Under the pieces are notes generated by a model. That model had not been told where the DNA came from. It was given only the letters and a program-made list of their open reading frames with translations, and made no database searches. The position numbers and the translations under genes were made by a program. Shown in pieces: positions 57,081 through 64,000 of a stretch of 64,000 nt of DNA; the stretch's first letter is position 1, and the number at the start of each line of letters is the position of its first letter. Source of the DNA: Tetradesmus obliquus. Lineage: Eukaryota > Chlorophyta > Chlorophyceae > Sphaeropleales > Scenedesmaceae. The DNA lies in the NCBI GenBank assembly GCA_030272155.1, contig CP126199.1:1860001-1924000 (forward strand), written 5' to 3'.

Positions 57081-57542
57081 GATGAGAAGACCTAGTAAGT
57101 GTCGCACGATACCGATAGCGTTATTGGTTGCGCTGGTTGCGTTTTGCGCTAGCAGCGATCGAGCCAGGCGAGGCGTTGATTGGCGCCCTTTTGAAGGGCC
57201 GTGGCCCCATAAACGAGCAACCTGCGGTGCACAACAGATGAAGATGCCGAAGGCATCTGTTGCATCATAGCTGCTCCAAGGTTACGGGTGACCAGGCCAG
57301 CAGAGAGGATATTTGGAAGGGGTTAGTCATGCCTCAAGTGACACGGCGTCCGACAGCAGTAAGCGGACACCTTATTCGCAACAAGCATGTCAGCATTGTT
57401 ATTCAATATGCCTGTATGTTTCGGATCGGCCCCTACCGGTACCTCTGAACGTCTCGCTGCTACCCACCCACCACTGCCCTGACGCTGAGTGTCTCGTGCA
57501 TTGCAGCAATCATTCGCTTTTGACAGACACTAAACAGCCATC
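57081..57542. promoter_or_regulatory. Divergent promoter region, PiT-B and DUF2301-like gene
   Basis: About 462 bases between two oppositely directed start codons. No specific element is assigned. Confidence 0.4.
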
Positions 57543-58772
57543 ATGCTGTCGCACCGACTCCATGCAGCCTTAGGCTCAAAAGGCAGCGCATCAACCTTCT
57601 GCTCACTGCCAACAGCAGCATCATGGGCTCCTGCAGGCTGCTCAGCAGCATGCATGAGGCACATGGCGGCATTTACAACAGTAACAACAGCCAACAAGCG
57701 GAAACAGCATCTGTGCAGGGCTGCAGATACAGAAGCTGAAGTTCAGGCACCCGCACCTGCTGCTGCTGGTACTCCTGGTGCGTAGGTTCTTCATGCATGT
57801 GGGCAGCGGCAGCAGCAGCAGCAGCAGCACACGCATACTGCAGCCAGCGCTATTGCCATGTACCTAACAGTGCTCTAACACCTGTTGTACCCTACAGTCA
57901 CATTTGATGACAATCTTTCAGCGCGTGCAAACTTGGGGACCATGGGACAGCAGAGCAACTGCTTGGCAACAGCAGCAGCAGTGGCCTACACGCGCACATC
58001 AGCAGCACTTTGACTGCTGCATGGTGTGGTCACACAGCGGGTGCTGCTTGTGCACTGTAACTGCACACAGGCCGTGAGGTGTACCAGGGCCACTACGGCC
58101 CCTGGAGCATTGAGCCGGAGGATGTGGCTGAAGTGTGGAGCTACCGCATTGGGCTGTCGGCAACAGTAGCAGGTGTGTATGCGGCAGCACGGCAGGAGAA
58201 CGTCACATTCAGCCAGCTGGCTAGTTCATGGCAGCAGCAGGGCGCACGGCAGAGCCAGCGGCGGCCAGAGGCTACTGGACCAGCTGCGTGTGCTTGCGCA
58301 GCACAGTTTGGTGCAGGGGTTTGGGTGACGAGCAGCTGTGCCTAGAAGCGCTAGATCACCCGGCACAAGCTGCTGTTTTGCAGCGCATTAAGCGTGCATG
58401 GGGCGTTTGCAGGATCCTGCGCAAGTTGTGGCACATGGGCCAGCTGCAACGCACACGACCGTTTCCACGCTTATCACACGGGTCCCATGCTGCGCTGCCT
58501 ACTGGTCTGCCGCCTTGTGCCGGTGCAGCGTTCCTGGCAGCAGCAGCCATCAGCAGCACCGCTGGCGACAGCAGCAGCAGCAGCGAAGCAGCTACTGCAG
58601 CAGCAGCATGGGCGCTGAACCCGCTGGTGGTGCTGGGTGCTGTTGGGATGGGTGTGAGCCTGGTGCAGATCCACATTTATATGACCCCGGTGAAGCGCAC
58701 GCTGCAGGTGGGGGCAGCGCTGTAAGATGACAGTAACAGTTGGTTTGGAGGTTCAACTACTTAGAAAGTGCT

Positions 58773-58819
<47 letters not shown>

Positions 58820-60136
58820 GCGTGTGGCGGCCAGCAGTGAGAGGTAGCGCTAGTTGCTTGGTTGTGATGCAGACCCATAGCCATTCACCAGCTGCCCAGT
58901 GCACATTGCTCATGCAGCAGGCATTTGGATGAACTGCAGCTTCAGCACGCACACAGGCAACTGCCGTATGTCTGCCACTTTGATTCACAGCCTATGATGC
59001 GTTGCAATCAACTGATGATGATTCAGCCAGCTGCATGCCAGCCATGTTTGCTTGCACACACCTACAGAGGCCTGCAAGCCAGGAGTTGGGCATGCTGCGG
59101 CTCTTCTGCCGCTACTGGTCATCAACAGTTCTGCAACTCGGCTTCTGCTTGCTCTGCTCTGCTGCGGTATGCAGGCGCTGTGGGTGGCGCTTGGGTCTAC
59201 TAAGATGCTTCTCCTTATGTATCAGCGGCAAGGGACGTGCTGACTCTGATCTGCTGTGCCGTGCAGGCGCTGTGGGCGCTGGGTGTGGCAGGTGCTGGCT
59301 ATCTGCTGCTGAGCCATCCTGAGCAGCCGCTGCCGCTGCTGGTGGCACAGCAGCCGTGGAGTGTGTGGCTGGTGGGACCGGCAGCAGCAGCAGTGACAGG
59401 TGCGCATGCCTTGCAGCATGCCTTATAGCTCCTTTGTATGGGAACCTCAACCTGCTGGGGACCAGTGGTCCAGCAAAGCTCGCACAGCAGAAGCGCGCTG
59501 TGCTACACTGGTGCAAGCAGACATGCATCCAGCCTTGCCATCCCACCTCCCGCTGTCCTTGCGCATGCATTGACAGACACACTAATGTTTAATTTGCTTG
59601 ACGTCAAAAGACCTAGCGCTGCTGCCTGTCTTCTGCAGGCTTGGCTATCAAGGAAGGCATCTGCTTCGGCAAGGCAGAGGCAGCAGGCCTGGCCTGGCCC
59701 TCACACACTACTTGTTCAGATTGTTCAGATTGATTGACTGCTAAAGACCCAGCACTGCTGCCTTTTCTGCAGGCGTGGCCATCAAGGAAGGCATCTGCTA
59801 CAGCAAGGCAGAGGCAGCAGGCCTCGCCCTCGCACACTGTTCTTTCAATCTGTTTGACCCAGCGCTGCTGCCTTTTTTGCAGGCGTGGCCATCAAGGAAG
59901 GCATCTGCTACGGCAAGGCAGAGGCAGCAGGCCTCGCCCTCACGCTGCCGCTGCTGTGCCTTGCACACTTGAGTGGCAGGGCACCCGAGCAGCTGGAGCA
60001 GCTGCTGCTGCTGGCGGTGTGTGGCGCTGCGTCGGTGTTTGCGGTGCGCAAGTACACGCAGCCGATCAAGGACGACATTGGAGACAAGTCGGTGTTTGTG
60101 TACATGAAGCAGATGAGCCAGCAGCAGCAGCAGTAG
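57543..60136 (+). CDS. DUF2301-like plastid integral membrane protein
   Basis: Exons 57543-57777, 57898-57924, 58071-58172, 58529-58707, 59267-59399 and 59883-60136 join to 309 residues. The first ~70 residues are rich in Ser, Ala, Arg and Thr without acidic residues, a plastid transit peptide. Then REVYQGHYGPWSIEPEDVAE and VWSYRIGLSATVAAFLAAAA begin a domain with about six hydrophobic segments (NPLVVLGAVGMGVSLVQIHI; ALWALGVAGAGYLLL; VWLVGPAAAAVTGVAIKEGI; LALTLPLLCLAHLSG; LLLLAVCGAASVFAVRKYTQ). This order resembles the DUF2301 integral membrane family shared by cyanobacteria and plants, whose role is unknown. The assignment is from memory of the family. Exon 2 (27 nt) is inferred from phase. 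Exons 5 and 6 have upstream partial copies. Confidence 0.7.
59169..59195 (+). repeat. Copy of exon 5 5' end with acceptor (DUF2301-like gene)
   Basis: ATGCAG followed by GCGCTGTGGGTGGCGCTTGG repeats the start of the exon at 59267 (ALWALG), 94 bases upstream. Confidence 0.7.
59630..59882 (+). repeat. Two copies of exon 6 5' end with acceptor (DUF2301-like gene)
   Basis: Starting at 59639 and 59773, the acceptor and the coding start (AIKEGICFGKAEAAGLA; VAIKEGICYSKAEAAGLALA) repeat the exon that begins at 59883. Each copy is followed by intron sequence with a new pyrimidine-rich acceptor. Spacing is 134 and 110 bases. Confidence 0.88.
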
Positions 60137-61658
60137 CAGCCTGCTACGCTGAGCAGCAGCAGAAGAAGCAGCAGCAGCAGAAGAAGCAGCAGCATTGTCA
60201 GGTGGTGCCTGGCATTTTAGGAGGCAGCCGATGCATGCCTTTGAGCCGCAACGGGTGGTGCAGTACACCAAAGGGTTGCATCTTGTAAGTTGCTATCTTC
60301 AGCACCAGCCTCCATCATTCGGCACCAGTGTCACTATCCGTATGGAAGGTCACAGCACTACGAAGCAAAGCATGGCGGATGACCAGCTTAGTCATGTACC
60401 ATTCAACGTCTGCACAAACCACTCACCGCACAGCAAACGAAGCACTTCAACAAGCAGCTGTGTGTCTATCCATCGTATGTAAAGACACGGTGAGTGCGCA
60501 TTATGTTGCTTGTATTCATGACCTGCATGCACGTTATAACCCTTCATTACGGTCCTTGGTGACGGCTCTGCACATGAGCAGTGCAGGCCTGCATGTGCAA
60601 GTCGTGCAACGCTGCAACAGGCTACACGTCCCACAGCACCAAAGTAATGCTTTGCCACACAACAGCATTTGATGCACAATCGTGCTTCAAGCCTGCAGGA
60701 ACATGCATCGAACAACAACAGCAGCACATGGACTGCTGCGCATGCCGCCAAATCCAACCCTGCAACAGCTGCCAGGCTGACGGCGTGGCAGCTGCTTGAT
60801 TCCACACTGCAATGCAAGTCACAATGTCCGGATTTCGATACAGTCAGGTAGTCAACCAGGTCACTATGCAATAATAGTCGATTGCTGATGGTAGAACGTC
60901 ACTATGCTACACAACAGCTGCAGACAGCACCACAGCACACTGCTTGTGCAGGCACTGCCTGAATGCCAGGGCAGCGCACTGAGCATGCGGTGGCAGCAGA
61001 ATCATCAGTGCCGCCACGCCATGCATACAAGCTGCATAGATGCGATACTGCTCCAGCACAATATATATATTAACAGCCACCTGAATACCAGGGAAGGCTG
61101 CTGAAGATGCTGTGGAAGCATAATCACGGGTGCAACCACAGTTGTGACTAATACAAACACACAACACCGCCGTACCCGACAGTCTCAGCGTCTCAAAGTG
61201 CTTCGCAGCTGGCAAGCAGTAGCTACATTGAGGGTACACGCACCAACACATACATTCACACCCTGCACAACGGCATGGCGCCACCACTTGGTACGCAGCA
61301 TAAGCATGCTGATGCGCGCATTGCTGCTGTTATAGCATCAACCGCCACTCCCGCTTGTTTCCAGACATGCATATGCAGCATGCAAACCATGAGTGCAATC
61401 ACAACTCACATGTACGGTCAAACCCCGACACATGCCAAACCTTACACATGCTGAGCCACATGCACACACCATGAGATGCACATGCATGCGCGGCGCCAAG
61501 AGAATCCATACAATCCCACCACACGCACACCTGCAGGCAAAGCCCAGCCAGCCCCACCCCAGCAGCAAACCTCAACAAGCAAACTCATGCACCATGCACG
61601 CATGTTCACATGCCCACAAATGGATATTCCACCCCCGCAGCACGCAACAATTTATTGG
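60137..61658. other. Intergenic region between convergent genes
   Basis: It contains 3' UTRs of the DUF2301-like gene (plus) and the PP2C gene (minus). CAG/AAG-rich repeats follow the first stop at 60137-60195. A dispersed repeat copy lies at 60487-60545, similar to 13681-13742. No gene is supported. Confidence 0.45.
60478..60482 (+). terminator. Candidate TGTAA poly(A) signal
   Basis: TGTAA about 342 bases after the stop of the DUF2301-like gene; an earlier TGTAA occurs near 60284, so the true site is undecided. Confidence 0.3.
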
Positions 61659-64000
61659 TCACAGCTTGCTCACGGGCCGGCCGCCGCCGCTGCCGCTGCG
61701 CGGCGCCGCCCGCAGCACCACCGCCGTAATATCATCCACATACTGGCCCCCATCTACCGCCCGCCACGCAGCCTCCGCCGCCTCCACCACCTTCCTCGCC
61801 GCACTCTCCGCACTCCCAGCACGCCCGGCAATCGCCACCACCTGCTGATTGCTCAGGTACTCCCACACGCCGTCCGAAGCCACCACCAGCAGCTGGTCCT
61901 GCGGCGTGAGGCGGTGCTTGTAGAGCTGCGGCTCGACTGTTACGCCGATTCTGCGGCAGGGTGTGTCGCCAAAGGCGCGGGACATGGCCAGGCCTGGGTA
62001 GTCCAGCTGCTGGAACCACACCCGGAAGGGGCCCACGCCCTGGCCGCTGCGGTTGGTCATCTGCTGCACGCGGCCCTCGTTGAGCACGATGCGCAGCTGC
62101 ACAGCAGCAGCGACACAAAAGTAGAGCAGGAGACAGCAGCAGGCAGCAGGCAGCAGGAGCTGAGCTGGTGCGAATGAGGCAAGGTAGGGCAAGATGATGT
62201 GCATAATGCGCAGAGGTGTGGGCAGGCGGGACAGCAGGGGTGCAGCAGGCAGAAGGATGAGCTGGTGCAAGCAACTGAGACCTGGTGGTCGCCACAGCCC
62301 AGGTTGCAGCAGATGTTTATATGACACGTGGCGGGTTATACTAGCAAAACAGCAGGTATAATTCACCCACATCATGTCAAATCCCCCACCATCGAGGTGA
62401 TGACATCAAACCACACTGTTAGCAAAGACAGGTTTCGTTCCTGTAACCTATGGGTTATGAGCCCATCACGCTTCCACTGCGCCACTTTGCTTGCAATCCT
62501 GGTGCAGCTCAGCTCTGCTGCATTGGATGGGCAGGCAAACACCCGCCCTGCTCCTTGAACGCCACAGAGCGCCGCGACGGCACTGCCCAGCGCGGCCTCA
62601 GTGTCCAGGTGTCTGTGGTGGCGTATGACTGCATGAACACACCGTGTAACCCCTCCATCAATCGCGGCCCCAGTGCTAAGCCCCTTTCTTCATCTGCGCA
62701 GCTCTAGTTTGCAAATGCCAAACCACTGCCTCCGCTCACCTGCTCATCTGGCCGCTCAGGCTTGTGGTCATCAGACAGCGGGATCGCCTGCCAGCTGGCG
62801 CCATCCTCCTCACTGCTGCTGCCACTACTACCACCACTACTGCGCTGCTGCTGCCGCAGCCGCAGGTCCCACGCCTTCGGCTGCGACATGCGCCGGCCCA
62901 GCACCGCCCTGCTGTCTCCAACCCATGCCGTGGTGATGCTGTCAGGCCCAATGTGGCACAGCAGCGCTGTGCTGCCGCTGTCAAGCGTGTTTATGCCCGA
63001 GCCAGTCAGCATGTGGTCTGTCTCCGCAAACACAGCTGTCAGCAAGCTCTGGCACAGCGGCACTTGGTCCACCAGCGGCTTCGGTACAGCTACAGATGCC
63101 TCCTCAGGCGTCCTGCTGCTTTCCTGCAAGCTGTCCTGCAAGCTGTAGCTGGCAGTGTGCTCCGGCTGCGGCACTACCTGGTGCTTGCTGACTGCCCTGC
63201 CATGCCGCGCCTGCGCATGCTTGCTGCTGTTGGCCACAGCTGCCGCTGCTCCCTCGGCAGCCGTTGCGTAGTGCGCGTGGCTGCCCGCCTCGCCTCTATG
63301 ATCGGGAATGACAACGTACGGCAGCTGCGAGCCAAGCAGCATCTCCGGGTGGTGCTGCTGCCGCTGCTGCTGCTGCTGCTGCTTGCCGTGGCGCTTTCCT
63401 GCAGGCTTCCCCTGCTGCTGTTGCTGCTGCTGCCCCCAGCCCCAGCTGCTGCTGCTGCTGCCTTGCAGGACCAGGTCTGCTGCTGCCACCACCACCCTCT
63501 GCATGAGCACTGCGGGCAGGTGCTGGATGAGGAAGGTGCTGACCAGGTGGCCGTACCTGCCGTGGCCGTCCATCACCCCCAGCAGCATCTCGCCAGGGCT
63601 GCGGAACTGCTGCATGATCAGGCCCCTGCAGGACAAGAAGAGTTGCAAGACAGCGGACAATCGGCTAAGCAGATGAAGGTGCTGCTTGGGGTCGTGTAAG
63701 CAAGGGGAGCGAGCAATGGGCTGTGCGCAGACACCAACGCCTGCTGTGGCAGTGCAAGGACCAAGCCTGAGCTGACTGTGCACAGCTGCACGCAATGATT
63801 GACCAGCCCTGCTGCTGCTGCTGCTGCTGCTGCGGTGCTGCTCAAGCTACTCCCTAACGCCCAAGTCTCAGGGCGCTTGCAGCGCACCTGTCTTGGTTCT
63901 GCTCCTTGCCGCCGCCCCGCATATAGCCCTTCTTGCTGAATCCTGCCACGTCAACTTCAAACCCGAGCCATGGCGGTAGCAGCGCATACTGGCGCTCCAG
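61659..64000 (-). CDS. PP2C-type protein phosphatase (5' end beyond window)
   Basis: Three exons visible: 63888-64000 (running off the right edge), 62740-63625 and 61659-62096, in one frame. PP2C motifs in order: YMRGGGKEQNQDRG, LLGVMDGHGRYGHLVS (metal-binding DGHG), SGSTALLCHIG, AWVGDSRAVLGRR, PLSDDHKPERPDEQ, YPGLAMSRAFGDTPCRRIGV, DQLLVVASDGVWEYLSNQQV and YVDDITAVVL. This is a plant-type Mn2+/Mg2+-dependent Ser/Thr phosphatase. Two insertions distinguish it: a ~100-residue Gln/Lys/Ser-rich insert after VLQG and a Ser/Gly-rich insert before ASWQAIPLSDD. DGHGRYGH is close to the plant DGHGPYGH. The substrate is unknown. The 643-base intron between the last two exons contains a tRNA gene on the same strand. 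Confidence 0.9.
62420..62491 (-). tRNA. Initiator tRNA-Met (CAT) inside a PP2C intron
   Basis: The minus strand folds as a full cloverleaf of 72 nt: acceptor AGCAAAG/CTTTGCT (7 perfect pairs), D-arm GCGC-AGTGGAA-GCGT, anticodon arm ATGGG-CTCATAA-CCCAT with anticodon CAT, a 5-base variable loop and T-arm ACAGG-AACGAAA-CCTGT. The three G:C pairs next to the anticodon loop, A54 in the T-loop and the TGGCGCAGTGGAAGCGTG stretch are hallmarks of eukaryotic initiator tRNA. The T-loop reads AACGAAA where most initiators have ATCGAAA. No T-run terminator is obvious just downstream, so expression is not certain. Confidence 0.88.

Overview
The window looks like nuclear DNA of a chlorophyte green alga, probably Chlorophyceae (Scenedesmus or Chlamydomonas relatives). 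Genes carry many small introns with GTGAGT/GTGCGT-type donors and TGCAG acceptors. CAG/CTG runs are everywhere and encode polyQ/polyA inside exons. Several predicted proteins have plastid-type N-termini, TGTAA-type poly(A) signals occur, and one gene is a limiting-CO2-inducible (LCIB) theta carbonic anhydrase. I rebuilt exon-intron models by hand; each quoted model keeps one open frame across all junctions, but none is backed by transcripts.

Layout, left to right. 1-2354 (-): 5' part of a secreted Cys-rich protein with Ser-Pro repeats, cut by the left edge. 4040-7910 (-): a ~1,053-residue Ala/Gln-rich protein of unknown function. 8171-13157 (+): LCIB-type theta carbonic anhydrase, divergent from the previous gene across ~260 bp. 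14671-17095 (+): unrecognised protein. 17922-22124 (+): GATA-like zinc finger plus C-terminal SAM domain. 25833-29542 (-): WRAP53/TCAB1 WD40 protein. 30082-33959 (-): membrane apyrase. 34377-35355 (+): small Pro-rich protein. 38453-47297 and 50134-57080 (-): two tandem PiT phosphate transporters. 57543-60136 (+): DUF2301-like plastid membrane protein. 61659-64000 (-): PP2C phosphatase cut by the right edge, with an initiator tRNA-Met gene inside an intron. A 5'-truncated LINE sits in an intron of the first PiT gene.

The most striking feature cuts across unrelated genes. LCIB, GATA-SAM, WRAP53, apyrase, both PiT genes and the DUF2301 gene all carry partial tandem copies of exon-intron junctions. 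A typical unit is the 3' end of an intron plus the first 30-75 bases of the next exon, repeated one to five times at ~95-165 bp spacing. Other units carry an exon 3' end plus its donor. In general only the copy next to the complete exon is a usable exon; the others keep a strong splice site but lose frame or donor. One LCIB copy is an exception: it is flanked by AG and GT and is exactly 33 nt, in frame.

Functional themes are inorganic carbon acquisition (LCIB), phosphate uptake (two PiT proteins) possibly supported by nucleotide hydrolysis (apyrase), and housekeeping genes (WRAP53, PP2C, tRNA-iMet).
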